Assembly (NCBI GenBank): GCA_963674495.2
Contig: CAXXLG010000002.1
Location: 930,001 to 994,000, forward strand
Direction: 5' to 3'
Origin: RGIG3178 sp963674495
GTDB taxonomy: Bacteria > Bacillota > Clostridia > Christensenellales > QAND01
Length of the DNA: 64,000 nucleotides
This document shows, one piece after another, positions 15,977-24,765 of the stretch. The translations under genes and the position numbers were made by a program. Position 1 is the stretch's first letter. Every line of letters starts with the position of its first letter. The notes under the pieces are model-generated. The model made no database searches and was not told the origin of the DNA. It saw only the letters and a list, made by a program, of their open reading frames with translations.

Positions 15977-16363
15977 AACCTCTTCTATCCTTTATACTTG
16001 TTTGATCACAGCAAGCAAAGCAGGGAAACGAGGGCTTTGAACATTTCGGCCTATACGGTTAACGCATCCCAAATTTTGTTTGCAATATGGCTTGCTGCAT
16101 TTTTATTTTCCCCTAGGTCGCATACAATCCATGACTTTTTGCACTTCATCTTGGAATGTGGACCATCGACCATGAGGAGGGATGCTGCCAAGAAACGCCA
16201 AGATCTTATCAATGCCGGGCGATATAAAACGCGTGGCTTAGACAGTATGGCTCTTTTTATCAAGCCATCCTGTTAGGCGATACATTGTTCTCTATCACTA
16301 CAATTACTATTTAGTCTAGTATAACAGAACGGAATCCATAGGTCGAGATTGACGGCCAATCGG
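15977..16363. other. Intergenic stretch without recognised genes
   Basis: About 390 bases between exoA and the lipoprotein hydrolase. Short open frames on both strands have no ribosome binding site and look like chance. No RNA structure stands out. Confidence 0.45.
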
Positions 16364-16392
16364 TTGTCAATAAATTGAATTGTTGGTAGAAT
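16364..16392 (+). promoter_or_regulatory. Promoter of the lipoprotein hydrolase gene
   Basis: TTGTCA (16364-16369), a 17-base spacer and TAGAAT (16387-16392); the start codon is at 16414. Confidence 0.7.
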
Positions 16393-16413
16393 ACATTTTG
16401 AGGAGGGGATGGG

Positions 16414-17757
16414 ATGAAACGTGCATTCTCACTGACAATGGCGGTGCTGCTCTGCCTGACATTCTGGGGCTGCAAAGGCACGAAGAGCTGGACCGAACAA
16501 GAAACGCTAGCAAAGGGCCAACAGGCTGAGGCGTTAGTGGCCTTGCTCGAAGAGGGCGATTATACCGCTGTTGTGGCACAGTTCAACAAGGATATGATAA
16601 CTGCGCTGCCTGAAAAGACGTTGCAGGCGCAATGGGAAGCGGTGCATGCAGGCTACGGAGTGCTTGTGGACCATCAATCCTCAACGGCAGAACAGTCGGA
16701 AGGTCTCTTGCGCATCGTATTGCTGACGAAATTCAGCTACGCTACCATGAACATCACCGTGGTATATGATCAAGAGGGTCTGGTAGCCGGTCTGTTTATT
16801 TCCGAAGCACACAGCGTGGACGACGGGAAGGCGATGCCCGAAGGCGTGGTGGAGGAAGATGTGTCGGTTACTACCGGCGCGTACACGATGCCAGGCAAGC
16901 TTACGTTGCCGGCGCAGGGCGGGAACTTTGCGGCGGTAGTTATCGTACACGGTTCCGGCCCGATGGATATGGACGGCAGCCTGAACAACCTCAAACCCTA
17001 CCGCGACATTGCCTGGGGTCTGGCAAAAGCAGGGATTGTTGTGTTGCGCTATGATAAACGAACGTTGACACATCAGGATAGCATAGCCAATGACAACCAA
17101 GATTTAACGGTCAAAGAGGAGGCCATAGACGATGCCGTGTCCGCGGTGACGATGCTACGACAGGACAACCGCATTGATCCCAACCGCGTGTATGTGCTTG
17201 GGCACAGCATGGGTGGGATGCTTCTTCCGCGCATTCAAACGGAGGCGCAGGCGGACGGTTTGATTTTTTTGGCTGCATCCGCGCGCAATATTGAGGATCA
17301 ATACAGCCGTCAGGTGGAATATCTTTTATCCTTGGCCATCCACGAGGGATCCATCACACAGGAACAGGCGGATGAAGCGCTTATGGAAGTGCGTATACAG
17401 GTGGAGAACATTAAAAACTTGACACAGGACAGTACATTAACGGCGCAAGCCCTTCTCAATGCACCCAAAGCATATTGGTTGGATCTGAGGGATTACGATC
17501 CGGTGGAAGCGGCGAGAGGAATCGATGTGCCCATGTTGTTTTTACAGGGCGAGAGGGATTACCAGGTAACGTTGGACGATTTGACGCTGTGGCAAACGCT
17601 TTCCGATAAGCCCGGAATATCATTCCAAACGTTCCCAACGCTGGGGCACATGTTCACCCCGGGCAGCGAGACGCCTTCGGCGGAGGATTATAAAACTGAG
17701 TATATCGCATTTGACCAGTCGGCTATTGATGCAATGGCGGCATTCATCGGGCAATAG
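16414..17757 (+). CDS. Lipoprotein with DUF3887-like and alpha/beta-hydrolase domains
   Basis: This predicted surface-anchored serine hydrolase begins with a lipoprotein signal peptide ending LTFWGC, giving lipidated Cys20. Residues about 30-135 form a DUF3887-like domain (FNKDMITALPEKTLQAQWEAV). The rest is an alpha/beta hydrolase with oxyanion region VIVHGSGP, nucleophile elbow GHSMGG (Ser265), acid region LFLQGERDYQV and catalytic His in TLGHMF. The architecture matches clostridial DUF3887-hydrolase proteins; the substrate (an ester or peptide) is unknown. The ribosome binding site is GAGGAGGGG. It has a single-gene unit with its own promoter. Confidence 0.88.
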   Translation: MKRAFSLTMAVLLCLTFWGCKGTKSWTEQETLAKGQQAEALVALLEEGDYTAVVAQFNKDMITALPEKTLQAQWEAVHAGYGVLVDHQSSTAEQSEGLLRIVLLTKFSYATMNITVVYDQEGLVAGLFISEAHSVDDGKAMPEGVVEEDVSVTTGAYTMPGKLTLPAQGGNFAAVVIVHGSGPMDMDGSLNNLKPYRDIAWGLAKAGIVVLRYDKRTLTHQDSIANDNQDLTVKEEAIDDAVSAVTMLRQDNRIDPNRVYVLGHSMGGMLLPRIQTEAQADGLIFLAASARNIEDQYSRQVEYLLSLAIHEGSITQEQADEALMEVRIQVENIKNLTQDSTLTAQALLNAPKAYWLDLRDYDPVEAARGIDVPMLFLQGERDYQVTLDDLTLWQTLSDKPGISFQTFPTLGHMFTPGSETPSAEDYKTEYIAFDQSAIDAMAAFIGQ

Positions 17758-18227
17758 GATTTAAAGGGTACAGGGCGACTGTCTATCGAGGAAAATTTGA
17801 TGGCCCTTTTCGATATTCTCTTTAAGGGGGCTGCACCCACCGCTTTTTCAGCAATACAGAAGCGCTGTTTCCATGGATTCTTTGTTGGAAGGTTTGGGTT
17901 TTCACCGAGGGCGTGTGCACGGGAAACCAGCTGCCCTTCATTGCGGTGGCGCTGGTCTTAATCCGCTGGTCAGGCTATCCATTGGGGAAACTCAATCCTG
18001 CGAAAGACCTCGTTAGCGCGCTTTGCAAAGGGATGGTGGTCACTGCTCCGTTTTGCAGGAATCGTCTCATACGAAAAATGTAGTGCTTTACCATTTGCGG
18101 GAGGGTTTTGATTCATTGCAGGCGGGCAACAACGGGTACACTTGCATTGCATTTGCGAGCCAGTCTGAGATGCTAAACCGATGTATATTGTCCGGCCTTT
18201 ACGCCGAGAAAGACGTTCAAAGCATAG
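17758..18227. other. Intergenic stretch with no recognised feature
   Basis: About 470 bases between converging genes. The GC level is as in the neighbours, but I see no frame with a ribosome binding site, no homology and no clear hairpin apart from the terminator at its right end. It may be a fully decayed gene. Confidence 0.4.
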
Positions 18228-18256
18228 AAGGCGGCAGAGAATCTCTGCCGCCTTTT
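18228..18256 (-). terminator. Terminator of the flavin reductase-like gene
   Basis: AAGGCGGCAGA and TCTGCCGCCTT form an 11-bp stem around GAATC, just past the minus-strand stop at 18266; T-rich flanks lie on both sides. Confidence 0.8.
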
Positions 18257-18265
18257 GTATACGCG

Positions 18266-18775
18266 CTACTTTTGATACATCGCTTTGATTTTGGCAATAT
18301 AGATGGTATGGAAATCTCCACCCGTGTAGTATTTGTCGAAATATGCTCTATTGCAGAACTCATCCTCGGTCATCTGGTGGCGGTATAATTTTTCGCAAAC
18401 AAACGCGAGCCGTGCCTGGTCGAATACCGGCGTCTTATTAAGATGGGATAGTGTCAAGCCGCTATGCTTGATCTTGTCAATATCGCGCCCGGACTTCTGC
18501 CCCATCACATCGTTGAGCATGGGCTGATAGGATTTGTCATATACCGTTAACGAAAAGGTATCCGCGGTATCCAAAAAAGTACGGGTGTAACGCGACTGAC
18601 GTACGTAGATGGTGGCGACCTGCTCGTTCCACAGTATACCGAAACCACCCCAAGACGCGGTCATGGCGTTTACGGCATCCTCCTTTTGCGCGGCGACGAG
18701 AACCCACTGGTTGTCCAAAAGGGCAAAGATGTTTTCATTCCATGCGGAAGGGTTTAGTTGTGCCCATTGTGACAT
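18266..18775 (-). CDS. Flavin reductase-like FMN-binding protein
   Basis: This 169-residue split-barrel protein of the flavin reductase-like domain family probably binds FMN. Supporting blocks are WVLVAAQKEDAVNAMTASWGGFGILWNEQVATIYVRQSRYT and FSLTVYDKSYQPMLN, followed by VFDQARLAFVCEKLYRHQM; similar proteins in Clostridia have no assigned substrate. AAAGGAGAATGACCT precedes the ATG. It is on the same strand as the M20 peptidase gene but separated from it by 89 bases. Confidence 0.85.
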   Translation of the reverse strand: MSQWAQLNPSAWNENIFALLDNQWVLVAAQKEDAVNAMTASWGGFGILWNEQVATIYVRQSRYTRTFLDTADTFSLTVYDKSYQPMLNDVMGQKSGRDIDKIKHSGLTLSHLNKTPVFDQARLAFVCEKLYRHQMTEDEFCNRAYFDKYYTGGDFHTIYIAKIKAMYQK

Positions 18776-18864
18776 AGGTCATTCTCCTTTCAAGATAAAT
18801 TTATATTCTCCCCACAAGCCCAAACAATGGACGTGGCGGGTGTAGGGTTGTGGCGGCGCATTGT

Positions 18865-19971
18865 TCATGGATCGACGTTGAAAAACAGGTACAGTAGTTG
18901 TAGAAGGCCAGTTTCGATTGAATCAGCGTACAGGTACTCCTCCATTGTATGTGCGCCATGGCCGCGGTAAACGCCAAAGCAGATGCTGGGGATGCCGCGC
19001 GCCAGCGATAAATTACAGTCCGTACTGCCCGCGGCACGACACAGTGGCAGTCCGATATCCTTTCGTATTGCCAATATACGCTCGATGAGAGATGTATCTG
19101 AAACCGGCTGTCCGCATGGGCGTTCGCCAATGCATGTTAGCACTACCTCAACCCCTGTACCGCTCTGTGCACGTATGATGTCTGTTGCCCTTTGGTTCAA
19201 CGCTTCAAGGCAATCCGAATCACTGGAGCGAAGATCGATGAACATAGAACAGGATTGGGCGATGGTGTTTATGCTGGTACCACCCTCGATGACGCCGACG
19301 TTGAAAGTGGTCTTGGGGATTTTGGGCACGCGCATAGAATACAGCTGTTGTACGATGTTGGCGGCATGGTGGATGGCGCTGGGGTTGCCGAAGGCGCTAT
19401 AGCTGTGCCCGCCGGGCGTTTTTACCTCTACACGGTACCGGAGACTGCCCACGGCCTGGTCGATGACGGCGCCGGTGGTAGCGTCTATGGCGATAACCTG
19501 GTCGAGGCGTCCTTCATACCGCTGCATCAGAGCGCGTGCGCCAAGAAGATTTCCCAGTCCTTCCTCGCCCACGTTGAACGCAATGATGCGGTTTTCATGA
19601 GGCGTACGTTTGCTATCGATAAAGGCCTTGGCGGTGAGCATCAGCGCGGCGACGTTGCAGCTGTTGTCGCCGATGGAAGGGGCAAACACGCAGTTGCCTT
19701 CTATTTTGGGCGTGATGGTGCCGACGCGCGCGAACACGGTGTCGATGTGCGCCAGATACAGCTGTGTGATCTGGCCCGGCACGCCGTTGATTTCCACGGT
19801 TACGTTGCCGATTTCGTCGATATCCGGCATAATGGCGCATTGCGCAACAAACCAATCCCTAATAAAGTGCGACTTGTCCATTTCACAGCCCGATGGCGAA
19901 GGGATGGACGCAAGCTTCATTGCAAGATGTATAATTTGCGGCGACAGTTCTTTTGACAGGGATTTAAGCAT
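18865..19971 (-). CDS. M20-family metallopeptidase
   Basis: This di-zinc exopeptidase or amidohydrolase is of the M20/M28/M42 type. Metal-ligand motifs are present: LAHIDTV, GDNSCNVAAL, NVGEEGLGN and the late RGHGAHTMEE. The dimerisation lid domain is visible as VEVKTPGGHSYSAFGNPSAIHHAANIV. The length of 368 residues agrees with peptidase T-like or PepD-like enzymes. No signal peptide is seen, so it is probably cytosolic and acts in peptide turnover. It lies divergent from a lipoprotein gene. Confidence 0.9.
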   Translation of the reverse strand: MLKSLSKELSPQIIHLAMKLASIPSPSGCEMDKSHFIRDWFVAQCAIMPDIDEIGNVTVEINGVPGQITQLYLAHIDTVFARVGTITPKIEGNCVFAPSIGDNSCNVAALMLTAKAFIDSKRTPHENRIIAFNVGEEGLGNLLGARALMQRYEGRLDQVIAIDATTGAVIDQAVGSLRYRVEVKTPGGHSYSAFGNPSAIHHAANIVQQLYSMRVPKIPKTTFNVGVIEGGTSINTIAQSCSMFIDLRSSDSDCLEALNQRATDIIRAQSGTGVEVVLTCIGERPCGQPVSDTSLIERILAIRKDIGLPLCRAAGSTDCNLSLARGIPSICFGVYRGHGAHTMEEYLYADSIETGLLQLLYLFFNVDP

Positions 19972-20088
19972 CGAAACGCCTCCTCAGCATCATTTGCCTC
20001 TATGAATGTATCATGCTACAATACCTTGAAAAGAGCAAGAATAACCGTTTCATTTTGAACGATATCCGCCCGCATCTGGAGGAATAGG

Positions 20089-21876
20089 ATGAAAAGGACT
20101 TGGCCGTGGCGTGCGTGCGCGCTGGCGCTACTTATGGCGATGCTCTGTGCCGCGACAGCCGGTTGCAAGCCCAGGCTTACGCTTGATCAGCGTAGCGATG
20201 AATACCTGATCAGCGCACCGACGCTCAAGGGGACGCAGCATGCGCAGGAGCTCAATGAACGGTTGGTGTCGCTGTATGATCCGTTGCTTCAAACCCTGTC
20301 TGCGCTGCGAAGCGAAGGATTGGACGTCCTGTTGCGCTGTGAGATACTATACACTCCGCAGGGAACGCTGTTAAAAACGATGCTGACGGGAAACGGTGCC
20401 GCGTCGGACACGCCATCCGTAGCGATGATGAACACAGGAACGGTGGATTTACCCATTCTTACAATCGATGAGGGTGGAGACCTGTACGGCACCGAGCTGT
20501 GGAACGACGCTATGCTGCGTGATACCGTATTTATTAAGGATCTGCTGCTACTATCCGCGTTGCACGTGGACGTGTCGGTGGAGGATTATAGCAGCGTTGC
20601 GACTGAACGAAGCATGGCGTCACGGGCGGTGGCGTTGCATGAAGGACTGACAGGCAAGGCGGTGGATACCACCGGTATCCTGCCTGCGATCACCGACGAA
20701 ATCAGCGCCAAGGCGTATACGGTGGGTCTGTTCATCTATTACGAGGATATGCCCAACCTGCTCAATACCATCCTGTGGCCGCCCTATTTCTTCATCGTGA
20801 CCGAGCAATATGTCAACAACTTGTATGCGACACAGTATTCTGATCTGGGCCGCGTGGCGACGGTGGAAGACGGATTGAACTATCTGAACATTATGCTGTC
20901 CCCCACCGGTCTTTTGGGAAACGCCGATGTGGTACAACGTTTGTCGTCGTGGCAAACCCACCGCAATGAAACGTTGACCCGTGCGATATGGGCCACACTG
21001 TGCAGACAATGCTTTGAGTCGCTTGACATCGAAGTGCAGGACGACGATTATGTGGCGTATTCCGTGCAAGACAGCAAGCTTGCTGATGTGAAGTACGTTC
21101 TTGGCTATGGTCTGGCGGAGGCATACCCGGGTTACAACACATTTACGCCCAACCAGGAGATACGATTGTATCAGCTGTGCGGACTGTCTTCGCATTTTGC
21201 CGCGCAGGCGTTTGCACTGAGCTTGGATGAACAGGCCGCAGCGGACGAACAGATATTCACTCTCGGGCAGGTGTCGCGGTATCTTGGAGGTCTTGCGGCG
21301 TACTGTTTGGATGCAAACGGCGCACAGGACCAAACGGTACGCGTGGTCAACGACCGTCCCTATTCGTTCTATGCAAGGCAGGCGGACACGGGGCAATACA
21401 GCGAAGTGAACTGCATGCCCACGCTGGTATACATGTCCCTGAAGTGGCAGAATGAAGCGTTTGAAAAAACGCCCGCCCAGATACGTGAAGAAGTGGATCC
21501 CAAAGGCAAAGGCGGGTGGACGCTGTGGATGGCCAAGGAAGCGCTTGAACAGTACGATGGCCGGTACGATGAATGGTACCTATCATACGATTCGACGGAA
21601 CAGAATGTCGACAAGGTGATGAAGGAAATCGATGATGGGAACGTTATTTTTTGCATGATTCACGAGGGGGACCTGGCATATGACGGGCATTGCATGCTGA
21701 TCTACGGCTATGAAAAAAGCGGCGATAGCATGTTCTTCTATGTGCAGGATCCCGGGCTGGGCACTGAGATCGACGCCTATGGTAAACCGATGGGCCAGGA
21801 GAGAAAACTCGAAGCGCATTATGCTCTTTGGGTTACTGAGCGATGGTCGTTTGCCGTGCTTTCCATCAAGCCATAG
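20089..21876 (+). CDS. Large lipoprotein with a C39-like papain-fold C-terminal domain
   Basis: A 595-residue secreted lipoprotein; its signal peptide ends in ATAGC, so Cys26 is lipidated. The N-terminal 400 residues are helical and unrecognised (KTYTVGLFIYYEDMPNLLNT-like helices at about 205-225). Residues about 440-595 look like a C39-like cysteine-peptidase domain: YSEVNCMPTLVYMSLKW with the Cys, VIFCMIHEGDLAYDGHCMLIYGYE with the His, then FYVQDPGLG with the Asp. This is the pattern of C39_2 domains. A bacteriocin exporter is absent, so peptide cleavage or an inactive binding role at the surface is possible. It has a clear GGAGGAATAGG ribosome binding site. Confidence 0.8.
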   Translation: MKRTWPWRACALALLMAMLCAATAGCKPRLTLDQRSDEYLISAPTLKGTQHAQELNERLVSLYDPLLQTLSALRSEGLDVLLRCEILYTPQGTLLKTMLTGNGAASDTPSVAMMNTGTVDLPILTIDEGGDLYGTELWNDAMLRDTVFIKDLLLLSALHVDVSVEDYSSVATERSMASRAVALHEGLTGKAVDTTGILPAITDEISAKAYTVGLFIYYEDMPNLLNTILWPPYFFIVTEQYVNNLYATQYSDLGRVATVEDGLNYLNIMLSPTGLLGNADVVQRLSSWQTHRNETLTRAIWATLCRQCFESLDIEVQDDDYVAYSVQDSKLADVKYVLGYGLAEAYPGYNTFTPNQEIRLYQLCGLSSHFAAQAFALSLDEQAAADEQIFTLGQVSRYLGGLAAYCLDANGAQDQTVRVVNDRPYSFYARQADTGQYSEVNCMPTLVYMSLKWQNEAFEKTPAQIREEVDPKGKGGWTLWMAKEALEQYDGRYDEWYLSYDSTEQNVDKVMKEIDDGNVIFCMIHEGDLAYDGHCMLIYGYEKSGDSMFFYVQDPGLGTEIDAYGKPMGQERKLEAHYALWVTERWSFAVLSIKP

Positions 21877-22033
21877 CAAAGAATAATAAAAAGATCATAA
21901 ATTGATCAAATACACAATGAATCAAATTAAAGCAATAATACATATATTACATAAATATACATAACCACAAGGCATAATATACCTATAACATGCACTGGAA
22001 TGTAAGAATATTCAGAGAATACATAGATTTTGT

Positions 22034-22062
22034 TTGACAAGATTCGCCATATATGTTAATCT
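22034..22062 (+). promoter_or_regulatory. Promoter of the riboswitch-controlled Tad operon
   Basis: TTGACA (22034-22039), a 17-base spacer and TAATCT (22057-22062) with a TGT extended -10 just before it. It lies about 45 bases upstream of the aptamer. Confidence 0.65.
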
Positions 22063-22107
22063 TCTACTTGAGGAAGTATATACACGGTTCTTTGAATAAA
22101 TTCGAAT

Positions 22108-22187
22108 AATCGGCAAACCGGTCGAAAGACTGGGACGCAAAGCTATAGGGTCTAAAGGCGAGAGCCCACGACTGCCAGTTGCAATCA
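22108..22187 (+). promoter_or_regulatory. Cyclic di-GMP-I (GEMM-I) riboswitch aptamer
   Basis: The conserved GEMM-I skeleton is read directly: GGCAAACC (22112-22119), a hairpin closed by a GAAA tetraloop, GGGACGCAAAGCTATAGGG (22132-22150), TCTAAAGG, a variable stem, and ACTGCCAGTTGC (22171-22182). The tetraloop and its receptor are characteristic of the c-di-GMP-I fold. The leader precedes tadV and the whole pilus operon. The P1 pairing (GGCAA with TTGC) is short. Confidence 0.95.
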
Positions 22188-22218
22188 ATCTTTCCATATT
22201 ACAGGGGAAGTGATTTTC

Positions 22219-22250
22219 AGCAGTTGGCAATCGAAGCCAACTGCTTTTTT
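22219..22250 (+). terminator. Expression-platform terminator of the c-di-GMP riboswitch
   Basis: AGCAGTTGGC (22219-22228) pairs with GCCAACTGCT (22236-22245) around AATCGAA, followed by a T-run. The 5' arm can also pair with ACTGC or TGCCA in the 3' part of the aptamer, so ligand binding could free the terminator arm (an OFF switch). The direction of control is inferred, not shown. Confidence 0.88.
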
Positions 22251-22279
22251 ATTCCTCATCGGGAAGCGGGGTGTAACAC

Positions 22280-22906
22280 GTGGTAATGTACATCGTAGTG
22301 CTGTCAACGGGCATGCTGACCGGACTGCTGCTGTTGCGCCTGACAAAAGCGGCGATTGTAAAGAGGACGGGCAACGTGCCGACGTGTGCATTGATCAACG
22401 CTACGTATGCACCGGGCATTTGGGTGCTGGTGAACGCAGCGGTATGGCTGCTGGTGTATATGGGTTACGGGATAAGCCTGTACGCATTTGAACTGGTGTT
22501 TGCCTGCTCGGCGTGTATGGTAATCTCCATCGTAGACTACTGCATACGCAGGATCCCCAACGAAGCGCTGCTTGCACTGGCATTGGTAGCCGTTGTCGGC
22601 ATATTCGCACAGAGGACATGGGGGAATACGTGGGATCATCTGTTGGGATTTCTTCTGGGCAGCAGCGTTTTTCTGATCCCGTTCCTGATCAAGAAGCAAG
22701 CCGGTGCTGGCGACATCAAATTTGCGGCTGTTATGGGGCTGTATCTGGGCCTGTACAACACCATCATTGCATTACTGATCATGTCGGTGCTGTTTCTTGT
22801 ATACATGATGGCGAGCTTTGTAGCAAGAAAAGGAAATTTTAATAACACCATTGCGTTGGGTCCATACATATCGGCAGGATTTGTCGTTACCATCGCACTA
22901 CTGTAG
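22280..22906 (+). CDS. tadV: A24 prepilin peptidase of the Tad system
   Basis: This membrane aspartic protease cleaves the leader of Flp-type prepilins and TadE-like pseudopilins. It is 208 residues with about six membrane helices and carries both catalytic aspartates: Asp86 in SIVDYCIRRIPN and Asp145 in the GAGD motif of KQAGAGDIKFAAVMGLYLG. It lacks the long N-methyltransferase domain of PilD, as expected for TadV/CpaA. The start is GTG 22280 or ATG 22286; no strong ribosome binding site separates them. It is the first gene after the riboswitch terminator. Confidence 0.92.
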   Translation: MVMYIVVLSTGMLTGLLLLRLTKAAIVKRTGNVPTCALINATYAPGIWVLVNAAVWLLVYMGYGISLYAFELVFACSACMVISIVDYCIRRIPNEALLALALVAVVGIFAQRTWGNTWDHLLGFLLGSSVFLIPFLIKKQAGAGDIKFAAVMGLYLGLYNTIIALLIMSVLFLVYMMASFVARKGNFNNTIALGPYISAGFVVTIALL

Positions 22907-23040
22907 GAAATACCATAAGCGGAATACACGGAAGGAGGCGTTTGAAGGGTACAAATTGGTACGTATGGATAGTGATCATCCGACTCAAAAGTAAAAAAAA
23001 CAGCACACTTAAACAAAAAATAAACAAAGGGGATAATAAA

Positions 23041-23211
23041 ATGTTGAAGAAAATTAAAAACGCATGTAGGAAAATGAAGTCCGAAGAAGGGCAGGCCATG
23101 GTGGAATATGGACTGATCATCGCGCTGGTTGCGATCGCAGTAATTGCTGCGCTGATCATTTTGGGGCCAAAGATTGCTGGCCTGTTCACCAACGTAAGCA
23201 ACAACATTTAA
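23041..23211 (+). CDS. flp: Flp-family type IVb pilin
   Basis: This 56-residue prepilin is the major subunit of Tad pili. A basic leader (LKKIKNACRKMKSEEG) ends at Gly17, with cleavage expected before Gln18; mature pilin begins QAMVEYGLIIALVAIAVI with the essential Glu at +5 and a Tyr next to it, the Flp motif. A hydrophobic helix makes up the rest. ATG 23041 follows AAAGGGG; frames starting upstream at 22942 would add a non-pilin extension and are rejected. Confidence 0.95.
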   Translation: MLKKIKNACRKMKSEEGQAMVEYGLIIALVAIAVIAALIILGPKIAGLFTNVSNNI

Positions 23212-23232
23212 GGTAAATTGTGCGTAACCGGA

Positions 23233-23269
23233 GATACCGCCTATTGACACATTGTGTGTAGGCGGTATC
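23233..23269 (+). promoter_or_regulatory. Intercistronic hairpin between flp and tadE
   Basis: GATACCGCCTA (23233-23243) pairs perfectly with TAGGCGGTATC (23259-23269), and ACAC/GTGT extends the pairing inside the loop. No T-run follows. It would stabilise the short tadV-flp mRNA or reduce read-through, giving a pilin excess over the assembly genes. Confidence 0.75.
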
Positions 23270-23319
23270 CCCATCCCAATTGGCAAAGCGGTTGCTTTGT
23301 AGCTTTGGAGGATAAAACT

Positions 23320-23742
23320 TTGTTTAGGCGCAGAAATTCAATATCCTCAAAAGAAAAAGGCCAGGCCATGGTTGAAATGGCATTGGTCTTGCCGGTATTA
23401 ATATTATTATTATGCGGAATTATAGATTATGGTTGGATAAGCTATAATAAACTATCGGTATCTTACTGCAGCCGGGAAGGCGCCCGATATGGTATCGTCC
23501 ATGCGGATGATGCAAATGCCGCGCAGTCGGTTGCAAATCGGGTTCTATTAACCGCACCGGAGCATTTGCAGGATAAGATTACGGTTTCCGTATCATTTTC
23601 AAATGCATCCTCTCCCCGCCTTGGCGATGTTTCCGTTCAAGTTGTGGCCGTCATCAATGGGCTTACGCCTCTTTCAGGGACTATTTTCGGCCAGAGTGAC
23701 GGGATTACACTGTCTTCAGAATGTGTTATGAAGGTGGAGTGA
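23320..23742 (+). CDS. tadE: TadE-like pseudopilin
   Basis: This 141-residue minor pilin-like protein of the TadE family has a prepilin-type site (KEKGQAMVEMALVLPVLILLL): Gly14 followed by the hydrophobic helix with Glu at +5. The C-terminal part is beta-rich. The start is TTG 23320, eight bases after GGAGGATAAAAC, which agrees with a short basic leader (MFRRRNSISS). TadE pseudopilins prime or modulate Flp fibre assembly. A one-base gap separates it from the next gene. Confidence 0.9.
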   Translation: MFRRRNSISSKEKGQAMVEMALVLPVLILLLCGIIDYGWISYNKLSVSYCSREGARYGIVHADDANAAQSVANRVLLTAPEHLQDKITVSVSFSNASSPRLGDVSVQVVAVINGLTPLSGTIFGQSDGITLSSECVMKVE

Positions 23743-23743
23743 T

Positions 23744-24727
23744 ATGAAAAAGCTGTTCCGTTATTTAAAACGCAGCGAACGCGGATCTACGGCCATAATC
23801 GTTGCAGTGACAATGTCCATGCTCATGACATTTACCGCGTTTACTTTTGATTTTGGAATCACATATTATGAAACTTCCAAAGCGCAAAATGCGGCGGATG
23901 CCGCCGCGCTTGCTTCTGCCAAGCTGCTACCCGTTGGATCGAGCGATGCATCGGCTATTTCAAACGTTAAGAATACGGCGGTGTCGTATGTTAATAAGAA
24001 TGGAGACTATGATATTTCCTCTGAAGATATCGTATTGGGCGATCTCGTTTCCGGCCGTTACACAAGCGTAAAGGTCAATATAAACGGCCAGGTGGATATG
24101 ACAATTGCACAGATAATCGGCGTGAATACCATAGCGTTTACCAGACATGCAAAAGCAATGATCGCTCCGTGTACCTCTGCAGGCGAAGTGGCACCATTGG
24201 GCGTGGAACAATCGATACTTGACGCGGCGCTTGCAAGTGGCAATACGCAGCATGTTCTCCTTAAATATGGTGGTGGAGACGGGGATACCGGCTCCTTTGG
24301 CGCGATTGATCTTGACGGTGTCAAAGGCGGCGGAGCCAACGACTATCTGTCGTGGCTGCTAAACGGATATGAAGGCACCATTGAGGTGGGTCAAGGTCTG
24401 CTGCCCGTGGAAAAGGGCAATATGGCCGGACCAACGGAAACCGCAATTTCGCAGAGATATTACCAGTGCACCCATTTTGAGAGTCTGGGAGGCTGCACGC
24501 TCGATCACTTTGACCCGGATTGCCCGAGGCTGTTGAAGATTCTCGTCATCGAAAAAGTGGGAACGCAATACATCAGTGTCAAAGGCTTTGCTGTATTTGT
24601 CATCGAGGGTGTTAGCGGCGACGAAGTACTGGGGTCTTATGTGGAGTCGATTGAAATAGGCAATGCGGATGGAAACGCCAATTGGTCAGCCGAGTATGGC
24701 TTATACAGCATAAGTCTTGTCGAATAG
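23744..24727 (+). CDS. tadG: TadG-like Flp pilus assembly protein
   Basis: A 327-residue protein with the TadG N-terminal pattern: a basic leader and ERGSTAIIVAVTMSMLMTFTAFTFDFG, then YYETSKAQNAADAAALASAKLL, typical of the TadE/G-like domain. The rest is an extracellular region containing a Cys cluster (residues about 243-266: CTHF, GGCTL, PDCPRL) that may form disulfides. It lacks a von Willebrand domain, unlike some longer TadG proteins. In other Tad systems TadG anchors the fibre to the envelope. Confidence 0.85.
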   Translation: MKKLFRYLKRSERGSTAIIVAVTMSMLMTFTAFTFDFGITYYETSKAQNAADAAALASAKLLPVGSSDASAISNVKNTAVSYVNKNGDYDISSEDIVLGDLVSGRYTSVKVNINGQVDMTIAQIIGVNTIAFTRHAKAMIAPCTSAGEVAPLGVEQSILDAALASGNTQHVLLKYGGGDGDTGSFGAIDLDGVKGGGANDYLSWLLNGYEGTIEVGQGLLPVEKGNMAGPTETAISQRYYQCTHFESLGGCTLDHFDPDCPRLLKILVIEKVGTQYISVKGFAVFVIEGVSGDEVLGSYVESIEIGNADGNANWSAEYGLYSISLVE

Positions 24728-24765
24728 AACTTAAATCAACATGAAAAGCATCCCGGAGGCATGAA

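Noticed and set aside
15998..16276. Short frames on both strands between exoA and the lipoprotein hydrolase
   Set aside because: Neither has a start signal nor protein-like composition; they overlap antisense to each other.
21984..21991. A further TATAACAT copy upstream of the Tad riboswitch
   Set aside because: It is a single copy in an AT-rich stretch; one 8-mer match is expected by chance in a window of this size.
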